From NCBI RefSeq assembly GCF_002240355.1, contig NZ_CP016353.1, positions 2,592,501 to 2,656,500 on the forward strand: DNA of 64,000 bases. The letters are read 5' to 3'. Below are positions 7,849 through 15,810 of this stretch, piece by piece (within the stretch, counting starts at the first letter, position 1; each line of letters begins with the position of its first letter). The position numbers and the translations under genes are program-made. Source of the DNA: Prauserella marina. Lineage in GTDB: Bacteria > Actinomycetota > Actinomycetes > Mycobacteriales > Pseudonocardiaceae. The notes beneath the pieces were generated by a model. The model was not told the origin of the DNA. It was given only the letters and a program-made list of their open reading frames with translations, and did no database searches.

Positions 7849-8708
7849 ACACCCCCGACACCCTGAGCGTCTTCCCTCCCAAGGAATCGGCGCTGACGAG
7901 CATCTTCGGCACCGACCGGGTGGTCATCGGCGTCGTGCACTGTCTGCCGCTGCCGGGCAGCCCGCACTACACCGGCCAGCCGGTTTCCGAGCTGATCCGC
8001 TTCGCGGTCGAGGAGGCGAAGGCATACCGGGAGGGCGGCGTCCACGGCCTCATCGTCGAGAACGCGTGGGACCTGCCCTTCCCCAAGCCCGAGGACCAGA
8101 GCTTCGAGAACGCCGCGACCCTGGCGGTCATCGGTGACCGGGTGCGCGACGAGGTCGGTCTCCCCGTCGGAGTCAACGTGCTCGCCAACGGCGCGCATTG
8201 CTCGATCGCCACCGCGCAGGCGGCCCAGTCGTCGTTCGTGCGCGTCAATCAGTGGGTCAACGCCTACGTCGCCAACGAGGGCTTCATGGAAGGACTGTCC
8301 CCCTCGGCGACCCGCTACCGGGCGCGGCTGCGTGCCGAGCACCTCAAGGTCTTCGCCGACGTGCACGTCAAGCACGGCTCGCACTCGATCATCGCCGACC
8401 GTTCGCTCGCCGCGCAGGCGGAGGACAACGAGTTCTTCGACGCCGACGTGCTCATCGCGACCGGAGGACGGACCGGGGACGAAACTCCGGCGGCCGAGGT
8501 CACCGGCATCCGCGAGGCCACCTCGCTGCCCGTGATCATCGGTTCGGGCATGAACGCGGGCAACGCCGGTGAGCTGCTGTCGTTGTGCCACGGGGCGATC
8601 GTCGCGTCCGCGCTCAAGGAGAACGACCGCTGGTGGGGCAGGGTCGACACGGCGAAGGTCAGGGAGTTCACGAAACAGGCCGAGCAGGTCGGGTACCAGC
8701 TTCCGTGA
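7845..8708 (+). CDS. BtpA/SgcQ family TIM-barrel protein
   Basis: 287 aa. Recognised by IGVVHCLPLPGSPHY near the N-terminus, the GVHGLIVENAWDLPF segment, PVGVNVLANG and the late VIIGSGMNAGNAGELL phosphate-binding-type loop. BtpA was named for a role in photosystem I stability in cyanobacteria and SgcQ for a cryptic E. coli sugar operon; neither reaction is established. Here it sits among kinases and a sugar-type transporter, supporting a role in sugar-phosphate metabolism. Start ATG at 7845 with AAAGGA 5 nt upstream; overlaps the next gene by 4 bp. Confidence 0.88.
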   Translation: MNTPDTLSVFPPKESALTSIFGTDRVVIGVVHCLPLPGSPHYTGQPVSELIRFAVEEAKAYREGGVHGLIVENAWDLPFPKPEDQSFENAATLAVIGDRVRDEVGLPVGVNVLANGAHCSIATAQAAQSSFVRVNQWVNAYVANEGFMEGLSPSATRYRARLRAEHLKVFADVHVKHGSHSIIADRSLAAQAEDNEFFDADVLIATGGRTGDETPAAEVTGIREATSLPVIIGSGMNAGNAGELLSLCHGAIVASALKENDRWWGRVDTAKVREFTKQAEQVGYQLP

Positions 8709-9349
8709 CCGCGAAGCCCCTGAGCGAGCGGTTGCTCGCCGCGAACGCCCAGCGGTGGGAGCGGGCGCAGCGGATGCGGTTCGTGCGCGAGGTCGCCGAC
8801 GACACGATCGACGACGCGGCCTTCGCCCGCTACCTGGTGTTCGAGCGGCGGTTCGTCGACACCGCGGCCCGCTTGTGCGGTGCCGCGGTGCGCGCCGCGC
8901 CCGACGGTCCCTCGCTGGCAGGACACGCCACCGCGCTGCACAACCTCGTCACCGAACAGTACGACTACTTCACCGCCGTCCTCTCGGCTGTCGGCACGAC
9001 ACCGAGTGTCGGCGAGGCGGCCCTGGCCGGGGCGGACGTGCTCACCGAGGTCGCACTCGACATCGCCGACGAGCACGGCTACCCGGGTATCGTCGTCGCC
9101 CTTTTCGCCGCCGAGGCGATGTACCGGCAATGGTGCGTCGCGGCGGCCGTCCGGCCTTCCGGCAGGCCGGCGATCGCGGAATGGGTGAATCTGCACACCA
9201 GGGAACCCTTTCTGAGCCAGGTCGAATTTCTCCGCGGTGAGGTCGACAGGCTCACCGTGGAGCCGGGCGGTGAATCCGTACTCGCGACGGTGCTCGGCCG
9301 CATGGTCGAGGCCGAGATCATCTTCCACGACGCGGCCTTCATCCACTGA
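8705..9349 (+). CDS. TenA/THI-4 family protein
   Basis: 214 aa, all-helical pattern typical of TenA: FxRYLVFERRFVDTAARL near residue 40, then the helical core and a C-terminal EAEIIFHDA helix. Classical TenA hydrolyses aminopyrimidine breakdown products of thiamine with a conserved Cys. At the equivalent helix I read FAAEAMYRQWC, so the standard L-P-C arrangement is not obvious and the protein may be a TenA_E-like or diverged member. GTG start at 8705 overlaps the BtpA-like gene. A TenA protein in a sugar-kinase operon is unusual. Confidence 0.75.
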   Translation: MTAKPLSERLLAANAQRWERAQRMRFVREVADDTIDDAAFARYLVFERRFVDTAARLCGAAVRAAPDGPSLAGHATALHNLVTEQYDYFTAVLSAVGTTPSVGEAALAGADVLTEVALDIADEHGYPGIVVALFAAEAMYRQWCVAAAVRPSGRPAIAEWVNLHTREPFLSQVEFLRGEVDRLTVEPGGESVLATVLGRMVEAEIIFHDAAFIH

Positions 9350-9396
9350 GGACACGTCACCTCGAACCGAATTCGCACAGAGAAACGGGAACAGCA

Positions 9397-10688
9397 ATGT
9401 CGCATCCCACACCTGACGGGTCGTTGAGCGCACCGGGGCCGCTGGCCGCCGTGCTCGACCGGGTCGGAATCCCGCGCTCACTGGCGCTTGGCTACCTCGC
9501 GCTCGGGCTTTTCATGATCGGCGACGGGGTCGAGCAGGGCTACCTCTCCGCGATGCTCGTCGGAAACGGGTTCGGACAGTCCGAAGTGGCCCTGATGTTC
9601 ACGATCTACGGCATCACAGCCGGGGTGTCCGCGTGGATGGCCGGAGCACTGTCCGATGTGTTCGGTCCCAAGCGGCTGATGCTGGCCGGCTCGATCATCT
9701 GGGTGTTGTTCCACGTACCCTTCGTCGCGTTCGGCATCGCGGGTCAGTCGACCTCGGTACTGCTACTTTGTTACGGACTGCGGGGATTCGGCTATCCGCT
9801 CTTCGCGTACGGGTTCCTGATGTGGGTGGTGCGCACGGTCCGGCAGGAACGCCTCGGCATGGCGGTCGGCTGGTTCTGGTTCGCCTACATCGCGGGATTT
9901 TCCACGCTCAGCCCGCTGGTGGCAATGCGGTCATCCCGTTGATCGGACCGCTGAACACACTGTGGGCGGCGCTCGGCGTGATCGTGCTCGGTACCGCCGT
10001 CGGGCTCGTCGTGCGTGCGCCCGGAGGGAGCCGCCCGCTCGACCGGCCCGAATCCAGCCCGGTACGCAGCCTGGTGAAGGGCGTTTCGGTGCTGTGGCAG
10101 GAACCGAGGGTCGCCGTCGCCGGGCTGATCAGGGTCATCAACGGGGTCTCCCAGTTCGGGTTCCCCGTCTTCCTGCCGGTGTATTTCACGGTGAGTCTCG
10201 GATTCCCGCTCAGTGACTGGCTGACCATCTACGCGGTCATGTACCTGGTCAATCTCGGCGCCAACCTGCTCGCCGGTTACTGGAGCGATCGCTACGGCGT
10301 CGTGCTGGTGCTGCGCTGGATGGGCTGTATCGGCTGCGCGGTCACCACGGTCGCCTTCTACTACGTGCCGACGATGACGCAGAACTTCTGGTTGTCGATA
10401 CTGGTGGGCAGCCTGTTCTGCGCCTGCCTCGCCGGGTTCGCCCCGATGTCTGCGCTGATGCCGGTCATCGCTCCACAACGGACCGGGGCGGCGATGGCAG
10501 GGCTCAACCTCGGAGCCGGTCTCGGCACGGCGGCGGGGCCCGGGCTGGTCGGGCTGTGCCTCACCCCGCTGGGGGTCGAGGGAACGATGTGGGTCCTCGG
10601 TTGCTGCTACCTGCTCGGCGGCCTGCTGACGTTGTTGTTGCGCACTCCGGCGAAGAAGGCCGAGCAGACCGTGGAATCGCCTGCCTGA
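9397..10688 (+). pseudogene. RbtT/DalT/CsbX-like MFS transporter, frameshifted
   Basis: Two reading frames join into one 12-helix MFS protein of about 430 aa. Frame 1 runs from ATG 9397 (AACGGGAACAGCA upstream) to a stop at 9942, ending after about five helices. The continuation (NAVIPLIGPLNTLW onward, to 10688) is in another frame. The shift lies near 9911-9916 in AGCCCGCTGG; adding one base to the CCC run restores T-L-S-P-A-G-G-N and a length divisible by three. The N-terminal LFMIGDGVEQGYLS block resembles pentitol transporters. Either a sequencing error or a real loss of the operon's only transporter. Confidence 0.85.
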
Positions 10689-11312
10689 TCAGGCGCCCGG
10701 CCTGCTGCCGGTGTTGTGGATGTGCTGTCCCAGCGCGGTTCTGAGCGCGGCGGCGTCACGTTGTTCGAGAAGATCGACGAGGCGGTCGTGTTCACCGGCG
10801 AGGCTGAACATGTGAGCCGAGCCAGTGGGAACGCCGATCCTGGCGAGACGGACGAACGCGCCGAGGTGGCCCAGTAGTGTCGAGAGTGTCGGCATCCGGG
10901 CCACCTCGGCGAGTTCGCGGTGAAACCGCTCGTCGAGGGTCAGGAACGTGTCCGCGTCGTCGTCCTTCGCGGCGCGGCGCTGCTTGAGGATCAGCAACCG
11001 CAGGTTGTCGAGGTCCGCTGGCTGCCATTGCGAGCAGGCTTCCTCGGCGGCGCTGCCTTCCAGCGCCTCGCGCAGGATGGCGACCTCGCGCCGGTGCCGG
11101 TCGGAAAGGTCCACCACGAACAACTGCCGCCGGGCGCCCGCGACGAGAAGTCCCTCGCTTTGCAGTAGCCGCAGGGCTTCCCGCACCGGTGTCCGGGACA
11201 CCCCGAACGACTCGGCGAGCGCGGCCTCGTCCAGCGCTGTTCCCTGCGCGGCCTTACCGGCGACGATGTCGTCCCTGAGCGCGTGATAGACCTGGTCGAC
11301 CTTGGTGCCCAC
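10689..11312 (-). CDS. GntR family (FCD domain) transcriptional regulator
   Basis: 207 aa, N-terminal winged HTH (LDEAALAESFGVSRTPVREALRLL) and all-helical FCD effector domain with FHRELAEVARMPTL, the usual metal/ligand helix. GTG start at 11312 is set by GAGGAGG 5 nt upstream. The stop is directly abutting the stop of the MFS gene on the other strand. FCD-type GntR proteins typically bind TGTATACA-like palindromes, and such a site lies before the VOC gene at 11830-11838; the two genes are 28 bp apart on the same strand, so it may control both. Confidence 0.9.
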   Translation of the reverse strand: MGTKVDQVYHALRDDIVAGKAAQGTALDEAALAESFGVSRTPVREALRLLQSEGLLVAGARRQLFVVDLSDRHRREVAILREALEGSAAEEACSQWQPADLDNLRLLILKQRRAAKDDDADTFLTLDERFHRELAEVARMPTLSTLLGHLGAFVRLARIGVPTGSAHMFSLAGEHDRLVDLLEQRDAAALRTALGQHIHNTGSRPGA

Positions 11313-11340
11313 TCGGCCTCCTCGTGGTGTCCGGCCGCCG

Positions 11341-11766
11341 CTACTTCGCGAAGAGCCGCGACTCGTCCTGGAATGCCTTGATCTCGATGGCGTTGCCCGC
11401 CGGGTCAAGGAAGAACATCGTCCATTGTTCCCCCGGCTCGCCCTCGAACCTGACGTAGGGCTCGATGACGAAGGAGATGGTGGCCGCGCGGAGCTTGGCC
11501 GCGAGCTCGTGAAAGTCGGGAACGGGCAGAACCAGGCCGAAATGGGGGACCGGCACCTGGTGGCCGTCCACCGGGTTGTGCGCCTCGGGCCCGGTCGTCG
11601 CGCGCGGAGCCACGTGCGTCACGAGCTGGTGGCCGTAGAAGTTCCAGTCGACCCACATGTCGGAGGAGCGGCCCTCGGCGAGCCCGAGCACGCCGCCGTA
11701 GAACTTCCTGACCTCGGCGAGGTCGTCCACCGGGATCGCGAGATGAAAGCTGGGCTTGTCCGCCAT
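11341..11766 (-). CDS. VOC family (glyoxalase/dioxygenase-like) protein
   Basis: 141 aa with two beta-alpha-beta-beta-beta modules. First-module HLAIPVDDLAEVRKFYGGVLGL and second-module HFGLVLPVPDFHEL, ending in FFLDPAGNAIEIKAF. Candidate metal ligands are His near the start of each module and the C-terminal Glu. Full-length homologues are annotated as glyoxalase-like or extradiol dioxygenase-like; the reaction is open. AGGAGG 7 nt before ATG 11766 decides the start over the upstream in-frame ATG. Confidence 0.85.
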   Translation of the reverse strand: MADKPSFHLAIPVDDLAEVRKFYGGVLGLAEGRSSDMWVDWNFYGHQLVTHVAPRATTGPEAHNPVDGHQVPVPHFGLVLPVPDFHELAAKLRAATISFVIEPYVRFEGEPGEQWTMFFLDPAGNAIEIKAFQDESRLFAK

Positions 11767-11812
11767 GCTGCGGCCTCCTTGGGTACTCATGTTGTGTACT
11801 GGGCAACATGAA

Positions 11813-11838
11813 GTATACATAGTCAGCTCATGTATACA
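11813..11838. promoter_or_regulatory. Paired GTATAC palindromes, candidate FadR-type GntR operator
   Basis: GTATACAT (11813-11820) and ATGTATAC (11830-11837) form a perfect 8-bp inverted repeat with a 9-nt spacer, and each contains the palindrome GTATAC; the right copy extends to TGTATACA. This is the classic core for FCD/FadR-type GntR proteins, one of which is encoded just downstream. It lies about 50-70 bp upstream of the VOC gene start. Binding is inferred. Confidence 0.6.
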
Positions 11839-11944
11839 AATGGCTCGCGACGGAGCCGCCCAGAAATCCCGGCCGGTGCGGTCACACGTGCGCGCCGCGC
11901 CGGGTCATGTCGGCGAACGATCGCCTGAGCAACGGAGAACCGAC

Positions 11945-12394
11945 ATGACACCCCGCACCTGGCCGACCCGCCTTGGCACCGCCGCCTACTGGATCGTCGC
12001 CATGGCGTTCCTCGTGGGCGCCGTGACCAAATACCTGCCTGGAGAGACGTTCTTCGGACCGCCCTACTCGGTCAAGTTCGCCGACTGGGGCTATCCGCCG
12101 TGGTTCCGGTTCGTCGTCGGCACCCTGGAACTGATCTGCGCCGCACTGCTGGTCATCCCTGACCGGCGGACGAGGTTCGCCGGTTCCGCCGCGCTGGTCC
12201 TGCTGCTCACCGGAGCCGTCACCACGCACATCGTCAACCAGGACGCGCTTTCGCGGAGCCTGGCCGCGCCGGTGAACCTGGTGATCGTGGCCGTGATCGC
12301 GCTGGTGAACTGGCCCGCCGACTGGCGGGATCTGCTGCGGGCGGACAAGAAGAGCCCGCGCGCGGACTCCGGCAGGCCGGTGGCGCGGATCTGA
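11945..12394 (+). CDS. DoxX-like small membrane protein
   Basis: 149 aa with four predicted membrane helices (around residues 12-30, 55-75, 82-100 and 107-123). The PPWFRFVVGTLELICAALLV helix with a conserved Glu is typical of the DoxX/DoxX_2 superfamily. Function in most bacteria is unknown; some members belong to membrane redox complexes. ATG 11945 has GGAG about 9 nt upstream. Convergent with the sigma factor gene. Confidence 0.75.
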   Translation: MTPRTWPTRLGTAAYWIVAMAFLVGAVTKYLPGETFFGPPYSVKFADWGYPPWFRFVVGTLELICAALLVIPDRRTRFAGSAALVLLLTGAVTTHIVNQDALSRSLAAPVNLVIVAVIALVNWPADWRDLLRADKKSPRADSGRPVARI

Positions 12395-12433
12395 CCGCGT
12401 GGTTCGGCGTCCCGGCCGGAAAAGGTGCCGCCG

Positions 12434-13339
12434 TCAGCGCTCCAGTGGCCGGACGTCGAGCCGCGCGAGGCGGTCGTCGTCGGCGACCACGTCGATCGCG
12501 GTGATCTTGCCTTCGGCGACGGCGAAGGTGAAGACGACCCTGAGTCGCCCCTCCGACACCCAGATCAGACCGGCCAGGCCGTCGACGAGAGCGAGCCGGG
12601 CGGCCTTGACCCGGCCGGTGAAGCCACGCGCCACGTCCCGCGCTCCGGTCGCGGCGCTCGCGCCTGCCCTCGCCGCCGCCGGATCGGTGCGCAGCACGGC
12701 ATCGGGTGCGAGCAGCCGCAGCAGAGCGTCGAAGTCGCCGCCCCGGGCGGCTGCGAGGAAAGCGGTGACGATCTCGTCGCGGCGGGCGGCTTCCTTCTCT
12801 CCGGCCACGGTGGCGCCGCGCACCCTGCGGCGCGCACGGCTGGCGAGCTTGCGGGTGGCGGCGGGACTGCGCTCGACGATCGGCGCGATGTCCTCGAACG
12901 GCACCCCGAACAGATCGTGCAGTACGAAAGCCAGCCGCTCGGCCGGGCCCAGCGTGTCCAGTACCACCAGCAGCGCGAGGCCGACCGAGTCGGCGAGCAC
13001 CGCCTGATCCTCGGGTGCCGCGCCGGACGGTTCGGCGAAACCCCGCCGTGGCACGCCCTCTTCCGGCAGGGGCTGCTCCCTGCGGGTACCACGGGAACGC
13101 AGGATGTTCAGCGACACCCGGGCCACGACAGTCGTCAGCCAGGCGGCCAGATCGTTCACCGCCGTGGCGCCCGTGCGGCTCAGTCGCAGCCACGCCTCCT
13201 GTACGGCGTCGTCCGCGTCGCTCGACGAGCCCAGCACCTGCATGGCCACGGCGCGCAGGCGTGGCCGCTGTTCCTCGAACCGCGCCGCCAGTAGTTCTTC
13301 CTCGGTCACCGCCGCCGTCCTCTCCTCCGGTGTCTCCAT
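12434..13339 (-). CDS. SigJ-type ECF RNA polymerase sigma factor with SnoaL-like C-terminal domain
   Basis: 301 aa. Sigma region 2 (ADDAVQEAWLRLSR) and region 4 (LGPAERLAFVLHDLFGVPFEDIAPIV followed by the RSPAATRKLASRARRRV helix) are clear; the remaining 110 residues form a SnoaL/NTF2-like domain (VTAFLAAARGGDFDALLRLLAPDAV) typical of ECF41/SigJ-type factors, where it modulates activity instead of a separate anti-sigma factor. ATG 13339; a TCCATTTGACC context upstream without a strong ribosome site. Confidence 0.9.
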   Translation of the reverse strand: METPEERTAAVTEEELLAARFEEQRPRLRAVAMQVLGSSSDADDAVQEAWLRLSRTGATAVNDLAAWLTTVVARVSLNILRSRGTRREQPLPEEGVPRRGFAEPSGAAPEDQAVLADSVGLALLVVLDTLGPAERLAFVLHDLFGVPFEDIAPIVERSPAATRKLASRARRRVRGATVAGEKEAARRDEIVTAFLAAARGGDFDALLRLLAPDAVLRTDPAAARAGASAATGARDVARGFTGRVKAARLALVDGLAGLIWVSEGRLRVVFTFAVAEGKITAIDVVADDDRLARLDVRPLER

Positions 13340-13557
13340 TTGACCCGCACCGGCGAGCCGATGTGACCACCGTGCCGGCGCCGAGGGCCGGAGGTGCCGC
13401 CGCCGCGCTCGCGAGACGACCCGAAAGTCTTGGCGTGCACGGGGTTCCGGGCGGAGCGTGTGCATTGTTCCGGCGCGCGGGTGCCTTGGAACGCCGGCCG
13501 GATGTCCTCCCCGATTCGTGTCCTTGACGGCCCCGGGGGCGCTCCCTAGAATCCTGA

Positions 13558-13571
13558 CTAACCAGTAAGAT
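13558..13571 (+). promoter_or_regulatory. Candidate promoter/operator of the SDR-acyl-CoA dehydrogenase operon
   Basis: CTAACCAGTAAG (13558-13569) is an imperfect inverted repeat and overlaps TAAGAT (13566-13571), a possible -10 box. The sequence ACTAACCAG is similar to the reverse of CAGTTAGT before the thiolase gene, where TAAGAT also recurs. A shared TetR operator is possible. No good -35 was seen. The rest of 13340-13607 shows no gene. Confidence 0.4.
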
Positions 13572-13607
13572 AAGCAACTGGCCGGCTCACCCCCTGAGGA
13601 AGGCACG

Positions 13608-13766
13608 ATGATGTGGTCTGCGAGCGGGAGGTGGCGACAGGCGGTCGTCACCCGTGCCCTGCCGGGCGTCTCGACCGGCCCGGCAGCCGATGTGTCCGAT
13701 GCGGACAGCTCGGAGCGGCGTGGCCTTGAGCCCCTTGGCTCTCCGGTCGCGGGAGCGCGCGCGTGA
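13608..13766 (+). CDS. Small ORF (52 aa) translationally coupled to SDR gene
   Basis: ATG-ATG at 13608 preceded by GAGGAAGG with a 4-nt gap, one of the best ribosome sites in the area. It reads through to TGA at 13764-13766 and overlaps the GTG of the SDR gene at 13763. The product (starting MMWSASGRWRQAV) has no recognised domain and is Arg/Ala/Gly-rich. It could be a leader that couples translation, or the SDR could itself start elsewhere. Coding status uncertain. Confidence 0.35.
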   Translation: MMWSASGRWRQAVVTRALPGVSTGPAADVSDADSSERRGLEPLGSPVAGARA

Positions 13767-14518
13767 AGGGGCGGCTCGACGGCAAGGTCGCGGTGGTGAC
13801 CGGCGGGGCACACGGAATCGGTGCCGCGATCGTCGAACGATTCGTGTCCGAAGGGGCGCGGGTGACGATCGCGGACCTCGCTGAGAAGGGCGGCACGACG
13901 CTGGCGGGCCGGCTTGCCCCCGCATGCCGTTTCACGCGCTGCGATGTCACCAGCGCCGCCGAGGTCGCCGAGGCGATCGAATCGACGGTGGCCGAGTGGG
14001 GCCGCCTCGACATCATGGTCAACAACGCGGGCTTCGGTGCCGGAGTGGACGTCGTCGACACCGACGAGCACACCTGGCGCAGGGTCATCGCGGTCAACCT
14101 CGACGGCACGTTTCACGGCATCAAGCACGCCGCGCCCGTGATCGGGCGTGGCGGCGGGGGCGCGATTCTCAACCTTTCCTCCGTCGCGGCCGGAAAGGCG
14201 ATGCCGGGGATGAGCGCCTACGGGGCAGCCAAGGCAGGCGTGGAAGCGCTCACCCGCACCGCCGCCGCCGAACTCAGGAAGGACGGGATCAGGGTCAACG
14301 CCCTCGTTCCCGGATTGATCAAGACCGTCGCGGCCGACCGGTCGACGGAAGTGCTGGCGAGAGGGTTCGGGATGAGCATCGACCAGTACCTCGCCACCCG
14401 GCAGGGACGCTGGGGCACCCCGGAGGAGGTCGCCGCCGTCGCGCTGCACCTCGTCAGTGACGAATCGTCGTTCACCTCAGGGGTGTTGTATCCGATCGAC
14501 AACGGCGGCACCGCGTAA
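13763..14518 (+). CDS. Short-chain dehydrogenase/reductase (SDR)
   Basis: 251-aa classical SDR: TGGAHGIG nucleotide-binding motif, NNAG (residues about 89-92), Ser in LNLSSVA, YGAAK catalytic Tyr/Lys, and a C-terminal GVLYPIDNGGTA close to the usual ending. An NAD(P)-dependent alcohol/hydroxyacyl oxidoreductase. GTG start at 13763 overlaps the stop of a 52-aa ORF. Its position in front of an acyl-CoA dehydrogenase suggests a step in beta-oxidation of a lipid or ring-opened substrate. Confidence 0.9.
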   Translation: MKGRLDGKVAVVTGGAHGIGAAIVERFVSEGARVTIADLAEKGGTTLAGRLAPACRFTRCDVTSAAEVAEAIESTVAEWGRLDIMVNNAGFGAGVDVVDTDEHTWRRVIAVNLDGTFHGIKHAAPVIGRGGGGAILNLSSVAAGKAMPGMSAYGAAKAGVEALTRTAAAELRKDGIRVNALVPGLIKTVAADRSTEVLARGFGMSIDQYLATRQGRWGTPEEVAAVALHLVSDESSFTSGVLYPIDNGGTA

Positions 14519-14576
14519 CCCACCGATGATGAGTACCTGGCGACGCAGGCCGAGGACGTGCACGAGAGGTTCGAGT

Positions 14577-15725
14577 ATGGAGACAGGTATGGCCGGTGCG
14601 GCCGACAGGCGGGAATTCGTTGCCGCGCTACGGGATTTCGCCAAAGCCAAGTGCGGCACGAGGCAGCAGCGGCTCGAACTGACCAAGGACGGCACGCTGG
14701 CTCACAGCCAGTCACTGCACAAGGAACTCGCCGAGCTCGGCTGGGTGGGTGCCGCGTTGCCCGAGGCGTACGGCGGGGGAGGGGGCAGCGCCACCGACGC
14801 CTGTCACCTCGTCGAGGAGATGGCCTACGGCCAAGCACCGCTGTTCGGACTCGCGGTGACGCTCGTGAGCGCGAGCGTCGTCGAACGGTTCGGCACCGAG
14901 GAACAGAAGCAGGACATCCTCGGCTCGGTCTGCCGTGGCGAGATCCTCGCGACCGCGATCAGTGAACCCGACACCGGGTCCGATGCGGGATCCCTGCGCT
15001 GCAAGGCGGAACTCAAAGGTGACAACTACGTCATCAACGGGCAGAAGACCTGGATCTCCTGCGCCCACATCGCCTCGCGGATCTTCCTGCTGTGCCGCAC
15101 GGGCGAGGGCGAGGGCAAGCACGACGGCATCACCATGATCGACGTTCCCGCCGATACCCCTGGCGTGACCGTGCGGCCCATCGCCACCCTCGGCGGCGAC
15201 GAGGTCAACGAGGTCTACTTCACCGACGCCGTCGTACCGGCCGACCGGGTCATCGGCGAGGTCGGTGCCGCGTGGCGGCAGATGATGAGCTGTCTCAACA
15301 CCGACCGGCTCATGTGCGGGGCGATGTTCCTCGGGCACGCGCGCCGCACGTTCGACGACGCGCTGGAATACGTGCGACAGCGCGAACAGTTCGGCCGTCC
15401 GATCGGAAGTTTCCAGGCCATCCGGCACCGCATGGCCGACCTCGCCACCGAGCTGGAGTGTTGCAGGCTGCTCGTGCACGACCTCGCGGCGAAGCTCGAC
15501 GCCGACCCGCACCGGCAGGTGCCTCGCGAGGCGTCGATGGTGAAGCTCAAGGTCACCGAGACCGCGAAGCGGCTCGCCGTCGAGGGAATGCAGTTGATGG
15601 GAGGCGCCGGGTACACCAAGGAATACGACATGGAACGCCACCTTCGCGAATCCATCGTGTCCACCGTGTACGCCGGTACCAGTGAGATTCAGCGCGAGAT
15701 CATCGGAAAATCCTACGGCCTCTGA
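14577..15725 (+). CDS. Acyl-CoA dehydrogenase
   Basis: About 382 aa, full-length. FAD-binding AISEPDTGSDAGSL and TWISCAHIASRIF segments and the C-terminal MGGAGYTKEYDMERHLRES block are typical. The enzyme introduces a 2,3 double bond in an acyl-CoA and passes electrons to ETF. The usual medium-chain base position reads YAGTSEIQ (Ala where Glu is common), and the alternative position reads LNTDRL, with Asp where isovaleryl-type enzymes have Glu. The catalytic base is therefore not the standard one. ATG 14577 follows GAGAGG by 7 nt. Confidence 0.92.
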   Translation: METGMAGAADRREFVAALRDFAKAKCGTRQQRLELTKDGTLAHSQSLHKELAELGWVGAALPEAYGGGGGSATDACHLVEEMAYGQAPLFGLAVTLVSASVVERFGTEEQKQDILGSVCRGEILATAISEPDTGSDAGSLRCKAELKGDNYVINGQKTWISCAHIASRIFLLCRTGEGEGKHDGITMIDVPADTPGVTVRPIATLGGDEVNEVYFTDAVVPADRVIGEVGAAWRQMMSCLNTDRLMCGAMFLGHARRTFDDALEYVRQREQFGRPIGSFQAIRHRMADLATELECCRLLVHDLAAKLDADPHRQVPREASMVKLKVTETAKRLAVEGMQLMGGAGYTKEYDMERHLRESIVSTVYAGTSEIQREIIGKSYGL

Positions 15726-15810
15726 GCAACACGGGCAGCAAGCACCACCCCGCACCACAAGAGAAACACCGATGACGCCGTCCTCGCGCGGCCCAACCGA
15801 AAGAGAGAAC

